From positions 6,598,951 through 6,662,950 of the forward strand of contig OX637395.1 of the NCBI GenBank assembly GCA_951799425.1: a stretch of DNA of 64,000 bases, in the 5' to 3' direction. Position 1 is the first letter of the stretch; each line of letters starts with the position of its first letter. Both the position numbers and the translations under genes were made by a program. Under the pieces are notes generated by a model. The model did no database searches. It saw nothing but the letters and a program-made list of their open reading frames with translations, and was not told the origin of the DNA. Shown here piece after piece: positions 11,975-23,939 of this stretch. Source of the DNA: Ilex aquifolium. Its lineage: Eukaryota > Streptophyta > Magnoliopsida > Aquifoliales > Aquifoliaceae.

Positions 11975-13420
11975 TTCATGACACCCCTATAGAATAAGAT
12001 AATTTCATGGACACCCCTTAGTTTTTTCAAAAATGTTACTAACACCCCTTGTCATTTTTTTTTAATCTGTGACAAAAGTAACAAAAATTGCACTTTTATC
12101 TATCTACTCTTAACAGATGTCATTATTAATTTATTCACCGTTTTCACATATTTACATATACTTCTCCTCCCTTTCTCTCATTAGTACATGACAAAGTATC
12201 GCCATCACCACCCACTTTTCTTTCTTTTCATGCACATTTGCTCGGTGATGTTTCCCAAAATTTCATCTCTATATGTCTCTCACTCTATTTAAATCTATAT
12301 CATCCACACAATCATGACATCGCCCACCTAGCCACCAACCACGTAGCCCACCATTACTCACCTATCGTGGATGCAACCCACTTCCTCTCCACTAACACCA
12401 CCGTGTTATATAACACACAAACCACCACCTTTCTCTCTTTCACATACACAAAATCTTGAGCAAATTATCGCCATTTTTCTATCTGACTTCACCAAAAACT
12501 TTGAGGGAGCCTTAATAATAGAAGGAAGGCATATAATTGCGATGGCATTTACTTTTGGTTTTAACTCAAAAGACTACGAGCTGGTTCAATTTGGTGTTGA
12601 GACAAAGGTTCAATTTTTAGTCTTTCTCGAATCTAATTATGTACAATTAGGGCACTAGGGTTAAATTAAGGTAGTGGTAATGACAATATCGTCTCTCTTT
12701 CTCTAAAATTCTCTACCTTCTCTATTAATTGATGAGGTGGTGGTGGTAAATGACGATAGCAGCATCGTTAGGGATATTGTCAATTGGTGATGTTGTGTGT
12801 AATATAGCCTCTAGTGATGCTTTGTGTGTCGTGTGCATTGGCAATTAATATAGAGGATGAGTTGATTTTAGGGGAGTGAGATTGATTTTATGGTGGTTAT
12901 GATATAAGTAGGTGCATTACAGAGAGAATGAGAGAAATTGAACTCAAGGCAAACCAAAAAAAGTGAATTTTTTGGGGAAAAAAAAGGCAGTGCTGATGAC
13001 TCCAATTGGTGAAATAAAAATCGATTTTGTTCTCGTTTTTTTCTGTTAAGCTAGTTCTCCACAGTTGTTAGTAATGACAAACCAATTGAAATGGGATTTT
13101 CCATTTTCTTTGAACTCTTTATTATGTGCATTGTCATCTCTTATATTATTGTGGGTAAGGGTAGTGAATGGTTGGTGCACTATTAAGGTGATTATGAATG
13201 CTAGTAGAAGTTTCGTGCCTATAAAAATGAAAACCAAGGAGGAAGGGAGCAGGAAGACAGACTTGGAAAAATATTTGCTAATGTATGCAAATTTTAATGT
13301 GTAAGGTTTGAAATGGTAGGGGTAGTTTCTTCAATAGATTTAAGAAGTAAAGGGGAGTTTAGAAATACACTAATCTAGAGGGGAGTTATTTAATTTACCG
13401 AATCTTTACGAGGAACTTAA
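11975..13420. mobile_element. Possible large non-autonomous MULE-like element
   Basis: The left part has spaced C-runs (GACACCCCTA, GGACACCCCTTAG, AACACCCCTTGTC) and the right part spaced G-runs (GGTAGGGGTAG, AAGGGGAG, GAGGGGAG) before AATTTACC. This is the terminal layout of the better supported element at 19876-21661. The interior contains CT-rich leader-like sequence and a short GGTGGTGG stretch but no credible gene. Exact ends and target duplication were not found. Confidence 0.35.
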
Positions 13421-13429
13421 CTTTGCTTT

Positions 13430-15353
13430 GTGGGGGCAGGATTCACATGGAGGTCAAGGAAGGGAGGGATTCCTCAACTCATTTGAAGTTGAAAGGTCAG
13501 GAGTTTAGGACAACGACAGTGCATCATAGGTAGGTAGTAAAGATATAAGGCTTTGTAGGACCACAAAAAAGAGATAAAAGCACAATAACAATTAAAATTA
13601 TTTTTTTTTTGCTAAAAAATTATAACCTTTTTTACAGGACCACCAATGTTTGATAATTTATATTAACACATTTTTCAACGTGAGACAACTCTCTTAATTC
13701 ACATCAATCCCCACCTTCTAACTCCCTCACTTGTTTCTTATTATTTTTTGGTTCACTTTAATTTTAAATAAATATTGTTATGGAGCGGGCTAGGCCGAAT
13801 TTCGGGTAGAGATAAGCTACTCGCAGTTCAACCCATCACCCACTAGGGAGCCCTATTAGGTGAGTCTGATGGCAGACCTATTGAACGGACTTTTTATATA
13901 CAACTTCATTTAGAAATAATGAATATTTTTATAACTTAATATTTTTGTAAATTATATTTTTGAATTAAAAGTAGGATCAAAATGGACAAAAAGTAAATAA
14001 TGAATAATTTTATTTATAAATTGGAGAGAATCTGCATTACAATAGAATGAACACGTTGGCACTTACTCACCTATCTATCTTTTTCAAATTTAAAATTTAA
14101 TGTGTCTAACTTTTTTTCAAAGAAGGTGGACGAGTTGTTTGGGTTGGGCTGGGCAGACAGATTTTTGGACTGGGTTTTAACGGATTTTTTTGTGGTCAGA
14201 TTATTGGGCCGAGTTTTGGGCTGGGTAATGGGTTTGATATAGGCCCAAGTCCTCTTTTAAAGTATATTGACATCAGGCTCGGACAAGTCAACTATCGGAT
14301 CTATATTTTTCGAGTCGAATAGCGGGACTTGTGGGCAATCCGGCCATGAACACCCTTAAATATTGCACGATAAATACTTAATTTTTGGTATTGCAGAGTA
14401 TCTTTAGGCAAAAAAATTGAATTCTCAATTTATAAATACACAACAAAAGTTAAAATTGATCTAATTTAATTTAAAAATATAAATTTCATTTCAAATTTTT
14501 TTTACTCAAAAACGTTAACTTAACTAACACGTTCTCTAATGTGAAACAACCTCTCTCTTATCTCTCTTTTACCTCTTTGTATTGTCTCTTTGTTCACTTT
14601 AATGTTAAATTAAAGAAATAAATAAAATATAAATTATTAATTAAAATATAAATATTACACAATCAATACTTAATTTTTAGTATTCCTAAGTGTCTTTAGG
14701 CATGAATTTATTACTAATTCTAATGTATAGGGGCTCCCACAATATTTGGTTGATTATTTAAATTTTTACCGCATCATTTGGACCATAAATTTAGTCCCAA
14801 TTTTGGTTGATTTAGCATTCATGATAGAAATTCTGATCTTATTTTAGTTGTTGATCTATGGGGTACTTGGGCATCTAAATTTTTTTTTTCCTGTAATTTT
14901 GGGTAAATTAGTTTTTTTATAATTTATAGTTATATATTTTAAAATGGTGTCATGTATATATATTTTTTTTGAAAGAAACTATAATAATTTCATTAATAAT
15001 AAATATCCAAAAAGTGAATGAAATCTTGTGCTTGCCCTTGCTATACATCACAATATTCAATAAGAGAAAACATGTCTAATTAGCTCTTAAAAATTAATAA
15101 TTGATTGACTAAATTGAGAAAATTAAAAATTGAGGGACCAAATTAAAATTGGAGATAAAATTTAGGAACCAAATATGATATTTATCCTTATTTTTATAAA
15201 GTAGGTCGAGAATTATCTGTATGACCAACGGGCAGATACCGAGCTCCGCGCTCAAAAATAATCTTTGTACTCTCTTTACCTTAATTTCATATTATATTTA
15301 GCAGAAAAAATGTCATTTTAGTGTCTAATGCAAACTACAAGAATATAGGATGA
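13430..15353. repeat. AT-rich intergenic DNA with two copies of a dispersed Helitron-like family
   Basis: Similar segments occur at about 13610-13780 and 14410-14735: CAACNTGAGACAACTCTCT or similar, then TTCACTTTAATKTTAAAT, AAATATAAATATT and, in the second copy, TTAATTTTTAGTATTCC and GTGTCTTTAGGCA. A third copy lies at 23940-24175, where it ends in a small hairpin followed by CTAGT. No gene is supported in this stretch. Confidence 0.4.
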
Positions 15354-16085
15354 CTAGTTATTGCTCGTGTTTGAAGGCACGAAGTAATAAAAAAACATGG
15401 TCCACAATAGACATATTTGTATTCATACTCAAATTAAGTCACAAATATGGAGGAGATAAAAAAGAATTTAAGTACCGATTGTAGTTGGGGTGAGCAATGA
15501 TAGTGGTGGTGGTAGTCGTGGGTGGCAATGGTGATGGTGATGGTGATGGTGAGTTTTGGATAACCATGATGGTAGTGGCAGCCATGAGTAATGGCGGTAG
15601 TGGTGGTGGGCGACGGTGATGGTGGTTGACAGTGGTAGTGGTGGGACAACTACGGTTGTGGTGGCGGTGGTGGGTTGTGGTGGTGGACAGTGATGATGGT
15701 GGTGGTTAGCGACGATGGGTGTTTCTGGGCAACAATGTGATGAGTGGTGGCGAATGGCGGTGGTGGGAGGTGTGGTGAGGGTGGGTGACAGTGGGTGGCG
15801 GTAGTGATAGGCAATGATGAGTGATGGTGGTAGGTATGGTGGGGATGGGTGATAGTGGCTAGTGACAATGGTGGGCGACGACGAGAGGTGGTGGGTGGTG
15901 GTAGACAACAATGGTAGTGGTGGGTGTTGACGGTGGTAGTGGGGTGATGGTGGTAATGGTAATAAAAATAAGAATGAGATGACGATAGTGGTGGGTGGTA
16001 GCGGTGGACGACGGTGGTAGCAATCGATGGTGAGTTACGATGGTGGTGGTGAGGGTGTGGTGGGGGTTGGGGTGGGGCAATGGCG

Positions 16086-16136
<51 letters not shown>

Positions 16137-16612
16137 GCAACTGTAGTGGTGGTGGGGAGGCGGTGGCAACGGTGACAATGGTAATGGTGATAGTCGTGGG
16201 GGTGGTGGGACAGTGGCGGTGATGGTAGGGTGGCAATAGTGGTGGTGGTGGTGGTAATGGTGGGGGTGGGGGTAGTGGGGATAGTGGTGGTGGGGCGGTA
16301 GGTGTGGTGGGGTGGTTGTAGCGATGGTGGTGGTGGGGCAGTGGGGGTGATGATGGTGGTAGTGGTAGTGGAGCAGTTCCAAATATATTTTTTTTTAAAG
16401 TACTTATGAAAAGTTATAAGTCATAAAAACACTTTTAAAAAGTCACCCCAAATATAACCTTAAAGGCCTATTTTTCCTATTAAATTTTGGGTGTTAATAT
16501 TAACCGTCAGATTAACTTTAAAGTAAAATTTTAAGAGATCTGAACCGCGAAAAGTAAAAATCATTTTGTTTATCTTTTGATATTTAAGTTGTATTGGATT
16601 TTATTATATAAA
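15354..16612 (-). mobile_element. Helitron-like unit 1 with G-rich core
   Basis: Read on the minus strand, the 3' end is TCGTGCCTTCAAACACGA (5-bp stem), then GCAATAA and CTAG, followed by T outside the element: the classic Helitron terminus. The body from about 15484 to 16378 is almost pure GTG/GGT-type repeat on the plus strand. A tail of about 230 bases ends TTATTATATA and joins unit 2 directly. The head (15354-15484) and tail are clearly homologous to those of unit 2. No Rep/helicase frame exists, so it is non-autonomous. The long His/Pro/Thr ORFs on the minus strand are repeat translations. Confidence 0.6.
16085..16136 (+). repeat. (GAGGGT)n hexamer array
   Basis: About eight to nine perfect GAGGGT units lie inside the G-rich core of Helitron-like unit 1. 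With many GGG runs at 3-base spacing it should be able to form G-quadruplexes. It is not the plant telomere unit (TTTAGGG). Confidence 0.85.
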
Positions 16613-17843
16613 CTAGTTATTTCTCGTACCTGAAGGTACGGAGTAATAAAAAAATAGTCAACAATAAGCATATTTGTATTCACACCCAAAATCAAATTAC
16701 AAAAATAAAAGAGATAGATGAATTTAAGCACTTGTTGTAGTGGAGGAAAATAGTGGTAGTGGGAGACGGTAATGGTTGTGATGGATGACGACGACCTGTT
16801 GTGATGGTGGCAACCATGTGTGGCAATGGTGATGGTGGAGGTGGAGGAATGAGAGGGGGGTGGTAGGGGTAATGGTGAGACAGTGGCGGTGTTGGTAAAG
16901 TGACAGCAGTGGTAGTGGTGGTGGTGGTGGTGGCGATGGCGACGGTGGCGGTGGTTGTTGCGAAAGATGTGGTGGTGGTGATAGTGGTGGTGGGGCGGTG
17001 GGGTTGGTGGTAGTGGTAAGGTGGCAACAACGGTGGTGATGGGGCGATGGGGATAATGGTAGTGATGATGATGGTGGTGGGGCGGTGGATGTGGTGGTGG
17101 TAGTGGGGTGGCGACAATAGTGGTGGTGACAACAATGGTGGTGGTGGTTGTTCTGAAAGATGTGGTGGTGGGGTGACAGCAGTGGTGATGGTGATGGTGG
17201 TGGTGGGGGTGGTGGTAGGGTGGCCGCAACGGTGGAGGTGGTAGGGCGACGAGGGTGGTGGTGGTGGAGTAGCGGTTGTGGTGGTGGTGGTGGTGGTGCT
17301 GGTGATGATAGTGGGGTGGTGACAGTGGTGGTGGCGACGACAGTAGTGGTGGTAGGGCGGTGGTAGTGGTTGTTGTGGAAGAGGTGGTGGTGGGGTGGTT
17401 GTAGGGCGATGTGGTGGTAGGGTGGTGGCAACGATGGTGGTGGGGCGATGGGTGTGGTGGTGGTGGGGCGACAGTGGTGGTGGTTGTTGCGGTAAAGGTG
17501 GTGGTGTGGTGGCGATGACGATAGTAGTGGTGGTGGGGGGGTGACAGTGGTGGTGGTAGTGGTGATGGTGGTGGGGGCAGTGGGTGTGGTGGTGGGGCAA
17601 TTCCAAGTACTACTTTTTAAAAAAAAAAAAATAGTTATGAGAAGTTATAAGTCATAGAAACAGTTTTAAAAAGGTACCTCAAATATACCCTTAAGAGTCT
17701 ATTTTTCTTATTAAATTTGGGGTGTTAATATTAACCTTCAGATTAACTTTAAAGTCAAATTTAAAGATATCTCAACCGCAACAAATAAAAATTATTTTGT
17801 TTATATTTTGATATTTGAATTGTATTATATTTTATTATATAGA
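16613..17843 (-). mobile_element. Helitron-like unit 2, tandem to unit 1
   Basis: The minus-strand 3' end is CGTACCTTCAGGTACG (6-bp perfect stem, 4-base loop), then AGAAATAA and CTAG, followed by T. The minus-strand 5' end reads TCTATATAATAAAA with A outside it, matching the Helitron rule (A|TC...CTAG|T). The core, about 16738-17597, is GTG/GGT repeat as in unit 1. The tail is about 80% similar to that of unit 1 by eye. It is non-autonomous. Confidence 0.62.
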
Positions 17844-19866
17844 TGTGTATACACCTCAATGAGATTGCGGGACATATATCAATTAAGTTTGATGATTTCA
17901 AGGTTAAGCATTTTTTCATTTTGTGGTGATTAAATCCCATCGTTTTTGCAGTTAAGTTTTTTGTCCAATTAGATATTGTTAGATGTTTTTCGATTTAAAG
18001 AGTCGCTCATTATTGTAGGATTCAGATATTTTTCAATATTTTTTCTTATTCTTTTTTTATATAGGTCATTAGTCATAATTTATGTCTGAAGGCAAAATAC
18101 AATATAAAATCCGAGTACCAAAAAAATCATTCTCACTATATTTAATTACATAATTTAAAATTAATATTTATCCATTATTTTTTTTTAAAGGCAAAATTTT
18201 CTCAAAATAATGACATTAACAAAATATCAACATGTGTACAATATCCTATATGAACAATGTCTGAAATTAAAATTATATTGAATAAAAAAATTAAATAATT
18301 TAATTTGTTATAGAAATAGATAATGTGATAAAAATGGACGAAAAATATATATGCGGATAAAATTTAAACACTTAAGTCCTAACTCTTTTATTGTATAGGT
18401 CGGGGGGAAATCTGGCCTAGGTTAACTGAAAAAATTGGGTTTAATGGGATTTTCAATTTTTTTGGGGGGAGGGGGGAGAGAAAACATTTTGATGATAATT
18501 TGAAGTCATTGGATTAAATAAATTTCAGTCACTCTTGTACTAAGCTAAGTTAAGAGATTCAAAATAAGTCCTATTTTATTATATAGATTTACACTAGTGA
18601 GTGATATACTAACTTATATATATTGGGTCCCACTTAAATACACGATGAATTATTCACAAAGAAGAAAAATTGGAAGGAAATAAATTGGGGGCACTCATTC
18701 CAAAATATAGTTTTATTGTTTTTTTTTTGGTTAGATTTTAGCATCTATCTTAATTTGTTGATGTAATTTGTAATTATTTTCAAATTAATAATAAGTTTTA
18801 GTATTGAATAAGATCTATTATCAATTTAAAAAACTCAATCATTTTTGTCAAATGATTAAATGTAAACAATATTATTGTGGGATATAGAAACACTAATTTA
18901 TCAGCAAACTTGTGGGTATACATATGATTTAGGCCAATTAGTACTTGCACCAGTAAAGCATACATTAGGATTAGGGGAGGGAGAGCTTCCCTGTATTCAG
19001 GCTCATAGTTACCACAAAAATGATAAAAATACTAATAAAACTAGTAAAAAAAAAATTTTGTAAAAACACCCACAAAATTTATAAAATACCCACAAAAATA
19101 ATAAAAGTTAGAGATACAGTACCAATTTTTTTTTCGGTGCCGTAATGTATCAACGTACGCTACTTGGCCTTGATTAAGCAGAGATACAGATATAAACTTA
19201 ACAATTCTATGATACATTAGAGTCTATGTTTGTTGTGAATGTGTTGTGCAGTGGACAATCAAGTTGTAATTATTTATCATATTCGAGATTGATCGTAACA
19301 TTTTAGTAAAAAGTTAATTAGATTGGTCTCAAACACTTAAAAAAATTGTAACTGACCTTCAAAATTGTGTAATGGATCTTAAAATATTAGGATCGATAAC
19401 CTTTTTTTATTATAAATTGACTAAAAAAATTATAACTTAACCCATAAAAAATAGAATTGTACCTCATTTGGATACTGTAATCTTACCCTTAGTTGAAGAC
19501 TTTGGAAAAATATCTTGTTTTGAGTTGTACAATGTTGTGAATCTTCAATCAAGCCATGTGGATTAGAGTTATGGGAAATACTATGTAACCCAATTTCAAT
19601 TTGGGTTACACAGCAATGCTCTAGAGTTATTAACTACTACCTATAAATAAACTCTAACCATGTTTTAAATTTTGAAATTTCTAACCATGTTTCATGGGTG
19701 TAGATAGGATTTCTAACCAAATATGTAAATCTTGTGTTATTGTTCTTGATTTTTTTTGAATAATGTTATGTGCACAAAAAATGTACATCAAAACTTACAT
19801 AAAATCATTTGCAGTTGTTGGATCAGTGGGTCCCATCACCGATCTAATGATTAATCCCACATATCA
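17844..19866. other. AT-rich intergenic DNA, no gene seen
   Basis: Only degenerate AT-rich sequence, homopolymers and short ORFs without family features. A TTTTATTATATAGAT motif at about 18575-18588 repeats the 5'-end signature of the neighbouring Helitron-like units, so one more end may be present, but no matching CTAG hairpin was located. Confidence 0.5.
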
Positions 19867-19875
19867 AAAAGTTTA

Positions 19876-20601
19876 TGGTAAATTACACTCACACCCCTGA
19901 TTTTTGGTTTTATTACACGGACACCCCATCACGTTTAAAAATTACACTGAGACCCCAATAGTTCGACGGAGTTAACGGCCTTGACAAAAAGACTATTTTT
20001 CCCCTCCCTTTAACACAAACCCAAACCCCAAACCCAATACCTAACGTCTTCGTCGTCTTTTTGCACCTTAACCATTAACACCTTCTCTCTGACTCTCTCA
20101 TTCACTCACACTCTCTCTCTCTTATACCCTTAAGGCGAAGAATCAGGTCGAAATCGTCGGTCTTCTCTCTCTTTTTCTGTATATATATATATATATCACC
20201 CAAAGCAAAGAACCAGTCCAAAATCGCAGAAGATTGCTAGCCCTTCCCCAACTACTGCAACACCATCTAGTAGCCACCCCCATCCAAATCTGACAAATCA
20301 AAAGGATCTGATGATGTGAAGATCTGAGAAATCAAAAGGATCCGAACCTTAAAAAATCTGCTTGGATGAGTTTGGGGGAGGGGGTTTGGGGTTTGATTTT
20401 ACTAGTGGTTGTTGGGTTTGTGTGTGTGGTGTGGTTGAGGAGTTGGAAATGGAGTTGGAGGAGAAAAATGTGGTGGGGTTGCTGGACTGTGATGGTTGTG
20501 TGTGTGTGTTGTGCCGTTGTGGAGGAGAAAATGAAGATGGTGGTGGTGGACTGGTGATGGGGTTACTCTGTTACGGGGCAGTGGTGGTGCTTTGTGTGTA
20601 C

Positions 20602-20637
<36 letters not shown>

Positions 20638-21661
20638 AGGAGGAGGAGGTGGTGGTGGAGGTGATTTTCGGAGAAGTTCAGTAGTGGTTTTCATGGTGTA
20701 GAGGCGGCGGTGGGTGGTTGTTAACTATGATGGTGTTAATGATGAATTTGGGGCAAATCTAGATTGATAAATAGAATATTCATTAATATTTCGTTTCTCA
20801 GATTTGAGGCGATGGTGGGTGATTTTGAAACCCTAACTCCCTCTCTTTGTCTTGTAGTTCTGAGGCATTTCTGTGGTAGCGGTGGTGGTGGTGATGGACG
20901 TTTCTGTTGTGGTGGTGGTGGTGATTGTTGGTGCGTGTTATTGAGTTGGCGGCGATGCAATAGTGGCGATGTTGTGGAGGAGAAGGGTCATGTACAAAGA
21001 TGGTTGATGATGGGTTTTGGCTAGGTGGTGGTTCCAGTGGTGGAGGCGGAGGTGATTTCCATGGGGTTGTGGTTTCTCTCTATCTCTGTTCTCTCTCTCT
21101 CTGTGCTATTGGTGTTTGGATGTGTTAGTGGCAGATGCACTATTGCGGTGGTTAGGTTTAGGCAATAGTGATGGTGGCGGAATTGGTGGTGATGGTGGCA
21201 AGAGTAAAAATTTATGTAATTAGATAAATAATAAACAAAAATAAATTTAATATGGGATAATTGGATTAGGTAATTATTAAGGTTTTAAAAAAATGATTAC
21301 TTTTTAAATTGTACTAATAGTACCAAATATTATTTAATAAACAAAAAAATTTTAATATTTTATTTATTAATGTAATGTATTTAGAATTAAACATAAAAGT
21401 GTTAAATTTTAATATATATATATATATATATTAAAAAAATTAATGAGAGGTTGGATAAATTTGGAGGGTATTTTTGGTATTTTGAGAATTATGATTAATA
21501 ACCTCAGCTTTGACTGTTAACAAGTTTAATTTCTATTAGTTGGAAAGGGTGTGATTGTTACAAGTTTTAAATGTCAAGAGAGTTCGGTGTTATTTTTAAA
21601 ATATGAGGAGGTGGTGTCCATATAATAAAACCAAATGTTAGGGGGTGCATGTAATTTACCC
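19876..21661. mobile_element. Non-autonomous MULE, 1.79 kb, with perfect 9-bp target duplication
   Basis: The 9-base AAAAGTTTA lies at both 19867-19875 and 21662-21670. The element starts TGGTAAATTACACTCACACC and ends with the inverse of GGGTAAATTACATGCACCCC; the similarity continues inward about 100 bases (GGTTTTATTACACGGACACC against GGTTTTATTATATGGACACC). The interior is unusual for a MITE: CT-rich leader-like sequence (20080-20180), then G-rich sequence with GGTGGTGG clusters, a (GA)n run at 20601-20636 and two long glycine/valine-type ORFs (20362-20664, 20764-21024) that show no known domain. It could be a Pack-MULE with captured host sequence, but no captured gene is recognised. Confidence 0.75.
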
Positions 21662-21728
21662 AAAAGTTTAGTATGTTGTGTAGGGTGAGTTTAATATTGT
21701 AAGATGTCAAAAAGCTCCCTGCAACTTT

Positions 21729-21950
21729 AAGGGGTAACCTAAGTGGTAATAGGGACGAGTTGTAAACTCATACATCTTGAGTTCAAATTTTGGCAATTTC
21801 ATGGAGTCAGAGCATGAGTGATTTATCCCTCACGAATACCCTAGTCCCAGTGTGAATGACTTATTTTTAATTAGACTGGAGAAAAAATTAGTCTAAGTGC
21901 GCATAAGATACTCCAAATATCCTTAACAATTGAATCAAAAAAAAAAAAAG
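21729..21950 (+). mobile_element. tRNA-derived SINE, family 1, copy 1
   Basis: An A-box-like AAGTGGTAATAGGGACG and a B-box-like GAGTTCAAATTTTGG are spaced as in a tRNA-type polymerase III promoter. The body contains TTTATCCCTCACGAATACCC and TAGTCCCAGTGTG, and it ends in a run of A. Related copies are at 22480-22705 and, inverted, at 60083-60303. Confidence 0.65.
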
Positions 21951-22479
21951 GATCCATGATCGTGGCATTAGATTATATTAGTTGTTGTGTTTTGTCCCCG
22001 TTACTTTCGTTTCTTTTTGATTTGGTGATAGGTACTCATCAAAAATGATTTGGTGGGAGAAGGTCGAATAATGTTCCTAGCTGCCTCACCAAACAAATGT
22101 TTATCAAATGGCATTAGGGGGGGCATCATGGCCAATAGTTCATGCCTTTATAAGCAAAATGAATTTTTCATTAATGCAAATTGTACCAACGGTCTTTTGA
22201 ATAAATGGTTGCAACATAAATCTCATATAAATGCGATTACTCACAAACTATGCGCATTAATTAAATCGGGTCTTATGCAACTTACAGAACTCAAAGTGGA
22301 ATTACTTCTCGGTACTTATTGTTACTTAACCATAAATGATTGTTAATGGACATAATGTGGGTTTATTAGACACCATCTGACTAAATCCCTTTGAACTTGG
22401 AATTTGGATGTCAAAACCAAAAGAGTGTAGGGGAAGAGGAAGGTTTTCTGTCATTATGAAGAAGGTAAGAAATCACCTA

Positions 22480-22705
22480 CCACTAATCACAAGTGATAAC
22501 AGATACGAGTTGTAAATCTAGACGTTTTGAATTCAAATTTTGATAACTCTTTGGGGTCTGGCTTTGAAGGATTTATTTCTCATGAATTCTCTAGTCCCGC
22601 TGTGGATAGACTGTCTTTGACCAGACCGGGGAGGAAATTAGTTAAGGTACACATAAGTTGGTCCAGACACTTGACCGTAAAACCAAAAAAAGAGAGAAGA
22701 AAAGA
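22480..22705 (+). mobile_element. tRNA-derived SINE, family 1, copy 2
   Basis: Same order of blocks as the copy at 21729: GAGTTGTAAATCTAGACG, GAATTCAAATTTTGA (B box), GATTTATTTCTCATGAATTC, CTAGTCCCGCTGTGGAT and an A-rich end. The two copies are direct repeats about 530 bases apart. Confidence 0.65.
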
Positions 22706-22840
22706 AAGTCACCTACCAAAAAGGTGGCAAAAGTTTGCAATTTCCACATTCAAATGATAATAATTTTGTTTAATTTATTTTCATATATATTTCTCGCCCT
22801 CCAAAAATCCTTGATCATTTCCTTCTTGTTATTTATTTTC

Positions 22841-22844
<4 letters not shown>

Positions 22845-22882
<38 letters not shown>
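22845..22882. repeat. (TA)n microsatellite
   Basis: About 19 uninterrupted TA units, in intergenic AT-rich DNA. Confidence 0.9.
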
Positions 22883-22887
<5 letters not shown>

Positions 22888-23179
22888 TTGAATATGTTTT
22901 CCATAGAACACAAATTTACGGGTTAGTAAAAGTTGGTTGCATTCTGATTTAATTTTGTTTATGTTTAACATAGTCAAATATCAGATTAATCGAGTTTCAT
23001 TGTATTTTGGAGACGACTTTTGCTACAATCTAATACATACCGAGTTATCGAAATTGATGAAAACAAATATCGTCTATAATAAAATGACTTACTAACGTAG
23101 GTTGAAACTTTGTAACAAAATATTCTTCTTACACCACATAATTCTAGGAGGGTGTTGGTCGTTTTAGATGTGATATATA

Positions 23180-23330
23180 GAATGCAATAGACCATCCAAG
23201 AAAACAACACTTTACCTCTTAATTAGCTCCAATAAACCACCCCTCTAAATTGCCCACCAAGCAACCTTAAATTTCATTCATTCCCTCGTAGTTAAACCTA
23301 CATTTTATTCTTTGCAAGCTCTCAAACTGC
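23180..23330 (+). repeat. Second copy of the promoter/5'UTR segment of the 148-aa gene
   Basis: CAATAGACCATCCAAGAAAA, ACCTCTTAATTAGCTCC, AATAAACCACCCCTCTAAAT and CCACCAAGCAACCTTA occur in the same order and spacing as at 24330-24478, directly upstream of the ATG at 24491. The similarity stops near 23330, before any coding sequence, and repeat-like DNA follows. It looks like a tandem duplicate of the gene start that has lost its coding part. Confidence 0.65.
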
Positions 23331-23550
23331 TTTTTCGGCTCGAGCTTGGATGTCGAGCTTAAATTCTTTCTCAAGTTTGGCTCGATTTTAATTTTATACG
23401 AGGCCCAACTCTTTTTTTTTTATAACGATCTTGAGTTCAAGTAAATATAAGAAAAAAAACCAATGAGAGTTGAACCCAATAATCTCCAAATTAGAAGCAT
23501 TGTTATTCATTTTGCCAAAAAAGTGCTACTTTGTTATTTTTCACTAGAGA

Positions 23551-23811
23551 CAATTTCATTTTGTTCCATAAAAGATATAAAAATCCTCAGTTTGTCCCCC
23601 GAATAATTAATTGTTACACATTGTCCCCCCAAAAAAATAAAAACAGTGCAATGTAAACATTTTTATAGCAATGTTTGTGGAAGTAGATTGCAACGTTTTT
23701 AGACCATATTGCAATGCTTTTATTTCTTTGAGGGGATAATGTGGAAAAATTAATCATTCAAGAACAACCTGAAGATTTTTGTATCTTTTAGGGGGCAAAA
23801 TGCAATTTTTC
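23551..23811. mobile_element. Inverted-repeat MITE with arms of about 100 bp
   Basis: The left arm (TCATTTTGTTCCATAAAAGA, ATAAAAATCCTCAGTTTGTC, ACACATTGTCCCCCC, AAATAAAAACAGTGCAAT) is matched by the complement of the right arm (GCATTTTGCCCCCTAAAAGA, ACAAAAATCTTCAGGTTGTT, CCACATTATCCCCTC, AAATAAAAGCATTGCAAT). The centre is about 60 bases. Its RNA would fold into a long hairpin. The target duplication was not resolved. Confidence 0.7.
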
Positions 23812-23939
23812 CTTTTCATTATTAAACATTTATCGAATATTACAGCTAGAAAATATCATTCTTAACATATAAAAGCATAACAACGGTCACGATTAACCTA
23901 ATTTTCATCTACTTTGATATAATGGTACAAAATTCATTC

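Noticed and set aside
6143-17606. Long minus-strand ORFs rich in His, Pro and Thr (6143-6519, 15434-16382, 16570-17606)
   Set aside because: They are translations of CCA/CAC simple repeats, overlap in several frames and show no domain or splice structure.
20362-21024. Plus-strand Gly/Val-rich ORFs inside the 1.79-kb MULE
   Set aside because: Low-complexity composition from GGT/GA repeats; kept only as a note on the element, not as genes.
22050-22346. 98-residue ORF between the two SINE copies
   Set aside because: No domain, no promoter evidence, and the length is within chance for this composition.
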